Shown: piece by piece, positions 43,280-53,376 of the stretch
How positions within the stretch are numbered: the first letter of the stretch is position 1
How the letters are laid out: every line of letters begins with the position of its first letter
DNA from: Fibrobacteria bacterium
GTDB lineage: Bacteria; Fibrobacterota; Fibrobacteria; UBA11236
Direction: 5' to 3'
Assembly: GCA_025360005.1 (NCBI GenBank)
Contig: JANYDA010000017.1
Coordinates: forward strand, 56,534 to 120,533
DNA: 64,000 nucleotides
The notes under the pieces: generated by a model
What the model saw: only the letters and a program-made list of their open reading frames with translations
Told to the model about the DNA's origin: nothing
Database searches by the model: none
Position numbers and translations under genes: made by a program

Positions 43280-43405
43280 CTCTCCGTGCTTTAGAACCGG
43301 GCGCTGGCTCGGTCGGTTCGGTTTACGGTTCGCCAATGGAAATAACCGCGTCGATTTATTGGATCCGAGGTTTTCATAGCCATTTTTGAAATAAATCAGT
43401 TTTGT

Positions 43406-43489
43406 ACACTACATGAGAAACCTTTTTTTGTAAAAAAAGGTTTGTAATTCGCTTTCTTCAAGTTATTATTTGGAATAATCACACTACAT
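43406..43489 (+). repeat. ACACTACAT direct repeat pair (copy A), 75-bp period
   Basis: ACACTACAT occurs at 43406-43414 and 43481-43489; starts are exactly 75 bp apart. A TATTAT box at 43464-43469 lies just before the second copy. The same arrangement recurs at 46693-46776 upstream of a paralogous gene. Confidence 0.75.
43418..43443. repeat. Perfect AT-rich hairpin between the repeats
   Basis: The arms AAACCTTTTTTT and AAAAAAAGGTTT are exactly complementary with a GT loop (12+2+12 nt). It could act as a terminator, or extrude as a cruciform, between two promoter-like units. Confidence 0.6.
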
Positions 43490-43527
43490 AATCTTGGCTC
43501 AAGACCGTTTCTATAAGGAGACATACC

Positions 43528-43545
43528 ATGATCCCGCAACCCTAG
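43528..43545 (+). promoter_or_regulatory. Five-codon leader ORF (MIPQP) with strong ribosome site
   Basis: ATAAGGAGACATACC precedes an ATG that reads Met-Ile-Pro-Gln-Pro-stop. The ATG lies 38 nt past the second ACACTACAT, nearly the same place as the real start (40 nt) of the paralogous gene at 46817. It is either a leader peptide or the relic of an original start. Confidence 0.4.
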
Positions 43546-43702
43546 GGTCTCGGCATCCTCCATCCTGATTTTGACCTGGCGATGATGGCTCCGATCCACC
43601 GCGTGACCGCCCCAACCTTTGTTGGATCTCTCCGGCGCCGGACGGGGAAACCCGCAGGTTACCCCTGATTCGCAAGTACTGATCGTTAACCAAGAAAACC
43701 CA

Positions 43703-44323
43703 ATGCGCATACCCTCCCATCCGCTCGCCTCCGCAATCCTTTTCGGCCTCATGGTCTCCGCTACCATGCCGGCGGATTCCGCCGCAAGTCCCCAATCCTC
43801 CGCGGCCCCGGCATTCTCGCAAGCGGCCGTGACCGCATATTCCATCGATCCCAAATCGGTGGCGGCCAACACCGCCTTCGACCTGTTCCTGGCCGTCCCC
43901 TCGGCGTATTGCGGGTCCAGGTTCACTCATCTTGCGGTTACCGTGGACGGTGCGGCCATCAAACTGATCTACGAGGACACCACCGGGCTGGCGGCGCTGT
44001 GCGTCCCGGGGAACCGGGATTACGGGCCCACTTACCATTTGCAACCGCTCAAGGCGGGTGTCTATCAGGTTTCCGTGATGCACCTGCTTGCTTGCGAAAG
44101 CAACCCTTGCGTCGCGCGCGATGTGATACCCGAGCCGGCCGGGACCTTGACCGTGGGAGGAACCGCGTCCCTATCCGGGAATAGCCGGGCTCACGGGGAA
44201 GGGAATGCGGCGGCCGACACCCGCATGATAGGCGGCAAAGTGGAGACGCCCTGGAGCAACGGGCCTGAAGGGCATTGGCGGTACGACTTGCAAGGACGCA
44301 GGCTGATAGGCGCGAATTTATAA
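43703..44323 (+). CDS. Secreted protein with one copy of a four-cysteine domain (paralogue family member 1)
   Basis: A 206-residue exported protein (signal about residues 1-30). It has one copy of a domain repeated six times in this window. Landmarks are 'YCGSRFTHLAVTVDGAAIKL', a central Cys before 'YGPTYHLQPLKAGVYQVSV', then 'CESNPCVA' and 'PAGTLTVGG'. The four Cys probably make two disulfides. The last 20 residues ('HWRYDLQGRRLIGANL') match the beginning of a T9SS-type tail but stop before its GxYxL part. The ATG at 43703 has no ribosome site, unlike the mini-ORF upstream. I do not recognise the family. Confidence 0.65.
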   Translation: MRIPSHPLASAILFGLMVSATMPADSAASPQSSAAPAFSQAAVTAYSIDPKSVAANTAFDLFLAVPSAYCGSRFTHLAVTVDGAAIKLIYEDTTGLAALCVPGNRDYGPTYHLQPLKAGVYQVSVMHLLACESNPCVARDVIPEPAGTLTVGGTASLSGNSRAHGEGNAAADTRMIGGKVETPWSNGPEGHWRYDLQGRRLIGANL

Positions 44324-44392
44324 TCTCCGTTACGGATTATTGAAATCAACAGCGAGAAGCCTACCCTTCGGATTGGCCAGGGAAGGAAATGA

Positions 44393-44843
44393 TCACACTC
44401 CGAACTGATGCAGGTGATGATCCAGGTGCTTGTAGAACATATTGTTCCACTCCCCTCCCTGCAGCGCCCCGAAGGAATGGGAGGCCTTTCCGTGGAAATG
44501 GGATTCGCCGAGCCTTTGGGTCTTGCGGAGATGTTCGATCAAGCGCTGCTTTTCGGCCTCGAAGTCCTTGGTCTCCTTGATGATGAAGACCGGTCCCGTG
44601 GCCGAGTTCCGCTTGTAGGGCTTCTCGTTGACCACGGCTTGCTTCACCAATAGCTTGAGGATGAACTTCATCAGGGGATTCGGCTTAGGGTGCTTGTCCT
44701 GGTAGACCAGCTCATAACTGACATTGCAATGCGCGAGCATCTGCCCTACCGACATCTTTCCCCAGAGCGGCCGCGTGGCGGGGGACAATCGGTCCAACCG
44801 GTCGACCAACTCCTCGACTGGCCGTATCCCAGATGCTTTTCAT
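44393..44843 (-). CDS. DUF1569 protein with a frameshift near its N-terminus
   Basis: The main frame (44393-44809) matches DUF1569, a DinB-like helical family: 'LSPATRPLWGKMSVGQMLAHCNVSYE', 'NEKPYKRNSATGPVF', 'LGESHFHGKASHSFGAL' and 'EWNNMFYKHLDHHLHQFGV'. The usual start is missing from this frame but is present one frame over: ATG at 44843 reads 'MKSIWDTAS', and 'EELVDRLDRL' then continues in the main frame. One extra base near 44816 explains it, either a real mutation or an assembly error. In the uninterrupted frame only a TTG at 44809 could start, with poorly spaced ribosome sequence. Function unknown. Confidence 0.75.
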
Positions 44844-44902
44844 AAGCGGTTCTTCTTGGTTATTTCCTGACAAGCGGCGCCTTGGTCCCAATCGATGCGT
44901 AG

Positions 44903-46582
<1,680 letters not shown>

Positions 46583-46692
46583 GGAATCCTCTTTGGATTG
46601 GAAAGGAGCAAAGGTAGTTAACTGGGTATCCCGCTTGAAAACCCGGAATTTTGAAAGTTTGAGGTCTAATCGGGGAAAAAATTAGATTTATT

Positions 46693-46776
46693 ACACTACA
46701 AAAAACTTGTCTTCAATTCAAAAATTGCTTTTATATTCCTTGAAACGAGGTTATAATTTTAATTATTACACTACAT
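46693..46776 (+). repeat. ACACTACA direct repeat pair (copy B), 75-bp period
   Basis: ACACTACA at 46693-46700 and ACACTACAT at 46768-46776; starts are exactly 75 bp apart, each preceded by ATT. Surrounding sequence differs from copy A, so motif and spacing look selected. Confidence 0.75.
46752..46757 (+). promoter_or_regulatory. Candidate -10 box (TATAAT)
   Basis: A consensus TATAAT lies 10 nt before the second ACACTACAT, which would therefore fall near the transcription start. No consensus -35 is seen at 17-bp spacing. The equivalent box upstream of member 1 is TATTAT at 43464. Confidence 0.45.
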
Positions 46777-46816
46777 CCGGAGGGGTTCACCACCGGAGCT
46801 TGATGGGAGAAACCGC

Positions 46817-48313
46817 ATGTCATCGCTTAACAGGTCCTTACCGTTTACCGCCGCCGCCTTGCTCTTCTCCGTATTGGGTTTGGCGATGCCGATGCGCGCG
46901 AGCGCGGCGCTCGCTCCCGTGGATCCCGGTTATTCGGTCTCGCCGAATCCCACCCTGGAGAACTCGCCGTTCATCCTTTACCTCAACGGTGTCGCCGCCA
47001 ATTGCAATACCGTCTTTGCACGCGAAAGCGTGACCGTGATTGGCAAAACCATTCACCTTTCCTTCGTGGCCAATACCATAGTGGTGGATCCGCCCATCCC
47101 GCTCCTCCAGAAGGAGGCGGCTCCGGCAGCCCCAATCACAACGCCTATCCTCTGTCCTATCTATACGCAGCTACAGGATACGGCCAACATCATGATTCCC
47201 CTGCCTTATTACGGGCGGCCCGCCTTTTCCATGCCTCCCCTGGCGGCCGGCACCTACGATGTCATCGTCTCGCAATTATACGAGTGCATGTTTTCCACCC
47301 CCTCGTGCAAAATAGCGGTGCGGGAGGATTCCGCGGGAACGCTGACGGTGGAGCCGGTGGCGCGCGAGCCGTACACCATCACGCCTACTTCCACCGCGGC
47401 CGACCAGGGATTCGATTTGACCTTGCTCAGCTATGCCTTCACTTGCGGCACCTACTTCGATAGCCTGACGGTTACCGTCAAAGGCAACGAAATCACCTTG
47501 GGCTTCCTGGATCACCAAAGGATAGGCGTGGCCTGCCCGGCCATTTACAAACCTTACGGTCCTACCTTCAAGATGCCCGCCTTGAAAGCGGGAACCTATA
47601 CCGTCTTCGGCTACCGCATGCCCGCTTGCTATCCGTGCAAGATGCTGGGCGAGACGCTGCCCGCCGGAACGCTTACCGTGCAGGGCCGGGTGGTAAAAAA
47701 GGGATGGTTCCTGAAGCAGCGCATCGTGCCGCCCGACAACCCTTTCACGTTGGACTTGCTGAACAACGCTTACGGGAATTGCCAGACCTCCTTCTCGCAC
47801 CAGTCGATCAGCACCTCCGGCAACAATATCTACGCCAGTTTCCTTGTCGAGGCCCATCCGGAACGCGTCTGCGTGGCTAACATCACTCCTTTCGGCCCCT
47901 CTTTCGATATGCAGGCTCTCAAGATGGGCTACTATCCCGTTTCCGCCATCGAACTGCTGCCTTGCGAAGTGACCGCGCCGTTTTGCGCCATCAGGCGCAT
48001 TGTTCCCGTCCCCTTCGATACCTTGATTGTGGCGGAAACCCTGTCCATGCGGCTTTCGGAACTGCGGGCCAACGCGCCCAAGGTGGAGATGCATGGCTCG
48101 CGCGCATCCTTCCTGCTGCCCGCCGGCATAGGCGGAACCTGGAAAGCGGAACTGGTGACCGTATCCGGCCGGCACCTCGTCTCGGCCAGCATGAGCGGGG
48201 AAGGCGGGAGCCGGGTGGAAATGGACCTGGGCGCCGATGTAAAGACGGGCGTCTATCTTTTGCGCTTGCAGGCTCCCGACGGCGAGTCCCATTTGCTTCC
48301 GATAGTCCGCTAG
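46817..48313 (+). CDS. Secreted protein with three four-cysteine domains and a T9SS-like tail (paralogue family member 2)
   Basis: A 498-residue exported protein (signal about residues 1-30). Three tandem copies of the four-Cys domain span about 32-177, 180-290 and 293-405. Shared marks are a 'C-x3-F' strand, a middle Cys before 'YGP(T/S)F', a 'L(K/A)AGTY' turn, a C...C pair and 'AGTLTV' closing the domain. The first copy has an insert of about 30 residues. The C-terminus ('WKAELVTVSGRHLVS...GVYLLRLQA') is a complete T9SS-type tail. GGGAGAAA sits 7-14 nt before the ATG. It heads an operon with member 3, 11 nt downstream. Confidence 0.75.
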   Translation: MSSLNRSLPFTAAALLFSVLGLAMPMRASAALAPVDPGYSVSPNPTLENSPFILYLNGVAANCNTVFARESVTVIGKTIHLSFVANTIVVDPPIPLLQKEAAPAAPITTPILCPIYTQLQDTANIMIPLPYYGRPAFSMPPLAAGTYDVIVSQLYECMFSTPSCKIAVREDSAGTLTVEPVAREPYTITPTSTAADQGFDLTLLSYAFTCGTYFDSLTVTVKGNEITLGFLDHQRIGVACPAIYKPYGPTFKMPALKAGTYTVFGYRMPACYPCKMLGETLPAGTLTVQGRVVKKGWFLKQRIVPPDNPFTLDLLNNAYGNCQTSFSHQSISTSGNNIYASFLVEAHPERVCVANITPFGPSFDMQALKMGYYPVSAIELLPCEVTAPFCAIRRIVPVPFDTLIVAETLSMRLSELRANAPKVEMHGSRASFLLPAGIGGTWKAELVTVSGRHLVSASMSGEGGSRVEMDLGADVKTGVYLLRLQAPDGESHLLPIVR

Positions 48314-48324
48314 GATTGATGGTT

Positions 48325-49251
48325 ATGCGTACGAGGATGAATTTTATCCCGACCCCGTTGGCTTGTTTGGCATTCCTGGCCGCCGCCGTTTTGCCGTGCC
48401 GGGCGGGCGCCGATGCCTCCATCTCTCCTTATTGGGCCGAGGCGGGTAAGCCCGTGACCCTCACCGTTACCGGGTTCGCCGGCATGTGCGCTCCGCTTTT
48501 CGCGCACCATGCGGTGACGGTGGAAAAAGGAATCATCAGGTTGGAGGTGATGGCGGAAAACAACCCCGCGGCCCTCTGCATCAACGATACGCTCAACTAT
48601 TCCCACACGGATTTCCAATTGCCTCCGCTGGCGGCGGACACCTATGCGGTAAGCCTGCAGGTAAAGCCCGCGTGCGCATATACGCCGCCGTTTTGCCCTT
48701 TCGCGCTGATCATCCAATCCGCCGGCACATTGACGGTCACTGATTCGGCGAAGCTGGGATTCACCATCCTCCCCCGGCACGTGGATGCGGGGAAGGCATT
48801 CGATTTTCGTCTCGTAAATAAGGCATGGAATTGCACGACGCGATTCAGCAACCTCAACTACTACCTTAACGGCCATTTCCTCTACGTGAATTACCTGGTT
48901 GGCCCTTCCACCGTGGACACCACCTGCCTGGTTCCGGCTTCTCCCCAGGGCCCGGTCTTCCATGTGTCGCCGCTGCCCGCCGGCAGTTACCAGATCATGG
49001 CGGCGGCGCAAGTGTATTGCAATGCCATCGGCCCTTGCCCCCTGGCCATGATCGCGCCCCAGTTGGCGGGCGCCTTGCTCGTGGGGGAAATGCCCACCGC
49101 CGTGCGCGCGGGCGGCAATGCGGGAGCGGGAAGGAAACCCTCCCCGGAAATGGGTTCGGCGCAGGCGCGGTTCCGGCGGGGAAGCCTGCGGGCGGACGGA
49201 CGCTTGCGAAGGAACCCCGATTTGCTCCCGAGCGTTGTCCCGATGCCCTAG
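48325..49251 (+). CDS. Secreted protein with two four-cysteine domains (paralogue family member 3)
   Basis: A 308-residue exported protein (signal about residues 1-30). Two copies of the four-Cys domain lie at about 32-145 and 148-265 ('FAGMCAPLFAHHAVTVEKG', 'LPPLAADTYAVSL', 'SAGTLTV'; then 'AWNCTTRFSNLNYYLNG', 'LPAGSYQIM'). The last 45 residues are Arg/Gly-rich and end 'GSLRADGRLRRNPDLLPSVVPMP', which begins like a sorting tail but lacks its GxYxL half. I chose ATG 48325 (AGGA 10 nt upstream); ATG 48319 and 48337 are alternatives. Function unknown. Confidence 0.7.
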   Translation: MRTRMNFIPTPLACLAFLAAAVLPCRAGADASISPYWAEAGKPVTLTVTGFAGMCAPLFAHHAVTVEKGIIRLEVMAENNPAALCINDTLNYSHTDFQLPPLAADTYAVSLQVKPACAYTPPFCPFALIIQSAGTLTVTDSAKLGFTILPRHVDAGKAFDFRLVNKAWNCTTRFSNLNYYLNGHFLYVNYLVGPSTVDTTCLVPASPQGPVFHVSPLPAGSYQIMAAAQVYCNAIGPCPLAMIAPQLAGALLVGEMPTAVRAGGNAGAGRKPSPEMGSAQARFRRGSLRADGRLRRNPDLLPSVVPMP

Positions 49252-49295
49252 TCGCCCAGGGAATCGTTGACCCGGCCCGTCACATACTTATCTTA

Positions 49296-49312
49296 ATGGC
49301 AGAATCTGCCAT
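49296..49312. promoter_or_regulatory. 17-nt perfect inverted repeat over the pdxA start codon
   Basis: ATGGCAGAATCTGCCAT: two 8-nt arms around one A. The right arm contains the first two bases of the pdxA ATG (49311). It could be a protein-binding operator or a short hairpin covering the start. Confidence 0.45.
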
Positions 49313-50297
49313 GAATAAAATACTCCTCACCATGGGCGATCCCGCCGGCATAGGGCCGGAAGTGATCGTCAAATGCCTCGCCAAGTCGGGCCATCACGAA
49401 GGCGTAGAGCCGGTGGTGGTGGGCGAGCGCGAGATCCTGGAAGAGACAGCCAAAGCCCTGGGTCTCAAGATCCTGTTCTGCCCGGACGATTCGCCGCGCC
49501 AGGGCCGCGTAAAAGTGCGCAGCATGGACCTGGCCCGGCCGGGAGATTTCGAGATGGGTAAGGTTTCCGCCGTGTGCGGGAACGCGGCCTACCATTATTT
49601 CGCGCATGCCGTGGAGAGCTGCCTGGCGGGAGAGGCGCATGCCATCGTCACCGCTCCCATCCACAAGGAAGCCATGAACCTGGCGGGCCACCATTACGTG
49701 GGCCACACGGACATCCTGGAGAAGATGACCGGCGCGGAAACCGTGATCATGGCGCTGGTGCATCCCAAAATAATCGTCAGCCATGTCACCGATCACGTTT
49801 CCTTGCGCCATGCCCTGGACGCCATCACCATCCCGCGCGTCAAGGAGGTGGTAAAGCTGACCTGGAAAACCCTGGTGGCCACGCGCACGCAGACGCCCCG
49901 CATCGCCCTGGCGGGCGTGAACCCGCATGCAGGCGAGAACGGCCTATTCGGCCGGGAAGAGATTGAGATCCTGCGCCCCGCCATGGAAGAGTTGCGCTCC
50001 GAGGGCTTTCCCACCTTCGGCCCATTGCCGGGGGACACCGTTTTTCTGCAGGCCTTGAAGGGCCGCTTCGACGCTGTGCTGGCCATGTACCATGATCAAG
50101 GATTCGGGCCGATGAAAACGGTGGACATGGCCAACGGGGTCAACTGCACCTTGGGCCTGCCGTTCGTGCGGACCTCGCCCGATCACGGGACCGCTTTCGA
50201 GATCGCCGGCATGGGCGTAGCGGAACCGGAATCCATGATCGCGGCCTGGGAGTTGGCGGATCAGCTCCTTAACCCACAGCCCTTGCGGCAGGGATAA
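49311..50297 (+). CDS. pdxA: 4-hydroxythreonine-4-phosphate dehydrogenase (PdxA family)
   Basis: A 328-residue NAD-dependent enzyme of DXP-dependent pyridoxal-phosphate synthesis; PdxA2 paralogues act on threonate 4-phosphate. Hallmarks: 'MNKILLTMGDPAGIGPEVIVKCL', 'VTAPIHKEAMNLAGHHYVGHTDIL' with metal-binding His, 'GVNPHAGENGLFGREE', 'AMYHDQGFGPMKTV' and 'VRTSPDHGTAFEIAG'. Length matches E. coli PdxA (329). An in-frame ATG at 49296 would add five residues; I prefer 49311 from alignment with the family. No other pyridoxine gene is in the window. Confidence 0.9.
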   Translation: MNKILLTMGDPAGIGPEVIVKCLAKSGHHEGVEPVVVGEREILEETAKALGLKILFCPDDSPRQGRVKVRSMDLARPGDFEMGKVSAVCGNAAYHYFAHAVESCLAGEAHAIVTAPIHKEAMNLAGHHYVGHTDILEKMTGAETVIMALVHPKIIVSHVTDHVSLRHALDAITIPRVKEVVKLTWKTLVATRTQTPRIALAGVNPHAGENGLFGREEIEILRPAMEELRSEGFPTFGPLPGDTVFLQALKGRFDAVLAMYHDQGFGPMKTVDMANGVNCTLGLPFVRTSPDHGTAFEIAGMGVAEPESMIAAWELADQLLNPQPLRQG

Positions 50298-50319
50298 TCC
50301 GCACCCTGGCACACCGTGG

Positions 50320-53300
50320 TCAACGCCTGAGGATGCCGAACCTGAACGGCTTAAGGATGCGCGCTGCGCCCTGCTGATCGATCTCCTGGCCGTCCGCTCC
50401 GGACTCCACCCCCTGGGCCGCCACGGCTCGCCCCTGGATCACGTATGCGCCCGTGGCCAGCAATTGCCCGTGGGAGACCGGATACCATTTCAAGCGCAGC
50501 AGCCCCCCGTCCCCGTTCGAGTAGGCGCGGATGGCCTCCCATTCGGAAGCGCTGACGCGGATTTCCGCGCGGGCCACGAATACGCCCAGGTTATCGAAGC
50601 ATTGCAGGGATATCCTGTCCGGCTTGAAACGGATGGGTAGCAGGAACACGGGACCGGGGGCTTGGGTAACCAAGCGGTTACCTGGGGTCTCCGTGAGCGG
50701 CAGGCCTTGCGGATCCACCAGCGCGGCGGCGGGGGCCAGCGGCGAGGGTTGGAAGCGCGCGAGCGACACCGGGTTTTCCTGCAAGCGCAGCTCCCCGATT
50801 TCCGCTTGCTCCTTGGGCCTTTGGCCGGAAATGGGGATCCAATAAGCCATGGCTCCGGGATTGCCACGCAGATCCTGGAACCCGGCCGGCATCAGCTTGA
50901 GGCTATCGCCCCGGCAGGGGTAGGGAACATTGCCGGCAAAACTATAGGTGCGGAAAGCGCCGCTATCGGCCGATGCGGTGCCGGCGGATCCGGAAGCTGC
51001 GCCGGCGGACCCGGCTGCCAGAGGGAACAAACCGGACAGGGGACGGTTGCCGCCGCGCTCCACCAAGTATGGGAAGGCTCCGGAGGCCGCGCCTACGGGT
51101 TCGGAGAACTCCACCTGCAAGGCGGCCGCATCGCCCTCGGCTTTTGGCGGACGGCACTCCGCGCGCAGCAGTACGGGACCGGCGGAATCCTCCATGGCCA
51201 CTGCCAGATCCGGGAACAGTGAATCCGCCACCACTTGCGCGAACGGGCCCGGGGCGAATCCCGTACCGAAGGCGAAGGGCGGGAAACGGAGCGAGAGCAT
51301 TTTACCCACGCCTTCCGGACCGGCGGGCAGGGTTTCCAGGAAAGCGGCCTGCGGCTGCGCACCTCTCCCGCTGATGGGATCGATGAGGCGCACGGCGGGC
51401 GCATAAGGCAGGGCATGATCGAAGGTGAGTACGGCGCTTTCGATGCGTCCGTCCCCGTCCCTATCCAGGTAGCGTCCGCCCGCATGCAGGCCGCCGCGCA
51501 CGTAGTATTCCTCCGCGGCCGCACTGTTGCGGTAGCCGGGGAGGGCCGCGACGGCGCGGATCACGGCGGATCGCCCTAGCTTCAGGGACTCTCCCGCATA
51601 AGGCGGCCAAGCCGGATGCGCCTCTTCCTGCGGCAGCGAATCTATGGAATAGTAGATGGCCGCCCGGGGATCGGCGGCCGTGATATGGATGCCGGAAAGC
51701 TTGGGCCAGAACTCCTTGCCGGTAGGATCGATTGCGGGTGGAAGCAAGGTGGGCATGCCGTAGTCTTCCGTCATCACGTCGCTTTCCCGGCAACCGGCGC
51801 GGATGGCCTTGGCTTCTATCAAGGCCGGGTTGGCCAAATCGATTGGGGAAGCATAGGTATGCCAAGCGGAATCCGCGATCACGGCCCCGGGCGGATCGTC
51901 CTGGGGCAGTACCCGAAACTTCAAGGTTACGTGCCCGGAGAGGGTGGACAGGGCCACTTTCACCGGGAATACACTGGCCGGATCGCCCGGCGGTTTGGAG
52001 ACCGGAGTAAAGGTCTGATCGCGGAGATAGGTTTCCTTCAATAGGGGGCTGTCCGAGAATCCCGGCTTCACCGCCACGGCTCGCAAGGTGGCCTTGTCGC
52101 CCGTGAGCGCGATGATTTCCCCGGTATATTCCTTCCATGCGCCCGCCCCGTACGGTTCGTCCCCGGTGGTATAGAAAACCCTGGCTCCCGGGGTGGGGCA
52201 GGTGAGCTTCACTTTCCACGCATCGCAGTTGACGCCGCCCCTGGGTGAGGGCCGCGGGGACTCCACCCTGGGCAGGGCTACGCGCACCCAGATGGAATCG
52301 CCCGTCCCATCGGCGCGCACTGCCAGCCGGTACAGGCCCAGGGCATGCGCTTCCGCATCCACCGTCAGGGCGCTGTCCCGCCCCGCGGGCTGGCCGGCGA
52401 AGCTCCAGTCCCCGCTGTCGGCGGCCCTTTCCTGGGATAGGGCCTGATAGCAACCCACCTCAGTGGTGCGGTTGCGCGCGCGCGCGGACAGGAAACGGAC
52501 GGGCGGTTCCCGCCGGTACACGGTGACGGTATCGGACAGAAGGCTGCGGCCCGCGTCCGCGATGCGGATGCCGCCCGGGGGGGCGGGGAGGAAATCGATG
52601 GTGGTGGTCAGCTTGAGATAGGAAGTGGAGGTATGCCGTTCGCAGAAGAACAGATCGAAATCGTAGTAGTTCCCCTTCACCAGCCCCAGCTGCGCGCTCA
52701 TGGCGTCCATGTCCAGCACATCCGGCAAGGGCCCGTGATTGCCTCCCAGATCGACCGCCAAGCGGCCGTTCACGAAAACGAAGATCTCATCGTCGCCCAG
52801 GTAGGAGAAGATCTCCCCGCCCCGGTACTTGAAGGTGAGATGGGTCTCCAGCGAGAAATGGAAATTATGCAGCCTGCCGTCATCGGCCTTATAGCGTTGC
52901 GTGCCCACGTCGTCCAAGGGGAAGAAATGCGCATCGTTGAAAACGTAGGCGGCTTCGCTGCCCGGGATCCGCTCCAGCTTCAGGCTGCGGCAGTAACGCC
53001 CGGCCGCGGAATCGTCGCGGAACCATTCCTCCACGCGGAATTCCGGGCAAGGCCCCAGCGGATTGCGGAGGGGCTTCCTGTCCGGGCCCAGATAGGGCAG
53101 CACCACCCCTTTGATAAGGCTCTGCGCGCACGGCAATATTTCGAAATCGGGCGGCCCCGCATTGAAGTCCCGCAAGGTGACGGGAATGATTTGCGAAGGC
53201 GGTGCGATGGGGGCTGCGGGAGCGGCCCGGATCATGGCCGCGGGAGCGGCGATCAGGACGACCGCCAGCGCGGATAGCGCGAACCGCGCGTTCCCCTCCC

Positions 53301-53376
53301 GGCCCAGGGTAACTTGTAAGCTACCCAAGGGCGGCTCAGGGGCAGGTTTGCGACGTCGCGGTGAAATCGGGCTCAT
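50320..53376 (-). CDS. Fibro-slime domain protein with chitobiase-type C-terminal repeats
   Basis: A 1018-residue exported protein (hydrophobic segment about residues 30-52). Residues 60-275 match the fibro-slime domain (TIGR02148, PA14-like): 'IPVTLRDFNAGPPDFE', 'FSLETHLTFKYRGGEIFSYLGDDEIFVFVNGRLAVDLGG' and 'YYDFDLFFCERHT'. About residues 380-640 hold three CHB_HEX_C-like beta repeats ('VFYTTGDEPYG', 'AIYYSIDSLPQ'). The rest is Ig-like with no clear sorting tail. The fold suggests surface adhesion or carbohydrate contact. The ATG overlaps the lipoprotein gene by 41 bp and has no ribosome site, so a later start is possible. Confidence 0.85.
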   Translation of the reverse strand: MSPISPRRRKPAPEPPLGSLQVTLGREGNARFALSALAVVLIAAPAAMIRAAPAAPIAPPSQIIPVTLRDFNAGPPDFEILPCAQSLIKGVVLPYLGPDRKPLRNPLGPCPEFRVEEWFRDDSAAGRYCRSLKLERIPGSEAAYVFNDAHFFPLDDVGTQRYKADDGRLHNFHFSLETHLTFKYRGGEIFSYLGDDEIFVFVNGRLAVDLGGNHGPLPDVLDMDAMSAQLGLVKGNYYDFDLFFCERHTSTSYLKLTTTIDFLPAPPGGIRIADAGRSLLSDTVTVYRREPPVRFLSARARNRTTEVGCYQALSQERAADSGDWSFAGQPAGRDSALTVDAEAHALGLYRLAVRADGTGDSIWVRVALPRVESPRPSPRGGVNCDAWKVKLTCPTPGARVFYTTGDEPYGAGAWKEYTGEIIALTGDKATLRAVAVKPGFSDSPLLKETYLRDQTFTPVSKPPGDPASVFPVKVALSTLSGHVTLKFRVLPQDDPPGAVIADSAWHTYASPIDLANPALIEAKAIRAGCRESDVMTEDYGMPTLLPPAIDPTGKEFWPKLSGIHITAADPRAAIYYSIDSLPQEEAHPAWPPYAGESLKLGRSAVIRAVAALPGYRNSAAAEEYYVRGGLHAGGRYLDRDGDGRIESAVLTFDHALPYAPAVRLIDPISGRGAQPQAAFLETLPAGPEGVGKMLSLRFPPFAFGTGFAPGPFAQVVADSLFPDLAVAMEDSAGPVLLRAECRPPKAEGDAAALQVEFSEPVGAASGAFPYLVERGGNRPLSGLFPLAAGSAGAASGSAGTASADSGAFRTYSFAGNVPYPCRGDSLKLMPAGFQDLRGNPGAMAYWIPISGQRPKEQAEIGELRLQENPVSLARFQPSPLAPAAALVDPQGLPLTETPGNRLVTQAPGPVFLLPIRFKPDRISLQCFDNLGVFVARAEIRVSASEWEAIRAYSNGDGGLLRLKWYPVSHGQLLATGAYVIQGRAVAAQGVESGADGQEIDQQGAARILKPFRFGILRR

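Larger units (their letters stand above)
43234..43702. other. 469-bp regulatory region: terminator hairpin, ACACTACA repeats, mini-ORF
   Basis: Three parts. 43234-43380 ends the mannanase transcript with a hairpin. 43381-43500 is an AT-rich island with two ACACTACAT copies 75 bp apart and a perfect 12-bp-arm hairpin between them. 43501-43702 holds a strong ribosome site followed by a five-codon ORF (43528-43545), then about 155 bp with no recognised gene before the ATG at 43703. Confidence 0.6.
46583..46816. other. AT-rich regulatory island upstream of the three-domain paralogue
   Basis: This 234-bp gap between divergent genes is strongly AT-rich from about 46670 to 46770. It holds two ACACTACA copies 75 bp apart, a TATAAT box (46752-46757), a small hairpin (CAATT/AATTG, 46714-46727) and a GGGAGAAA ribosome site before the ATG at 46817. 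Confidence 0.6.
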
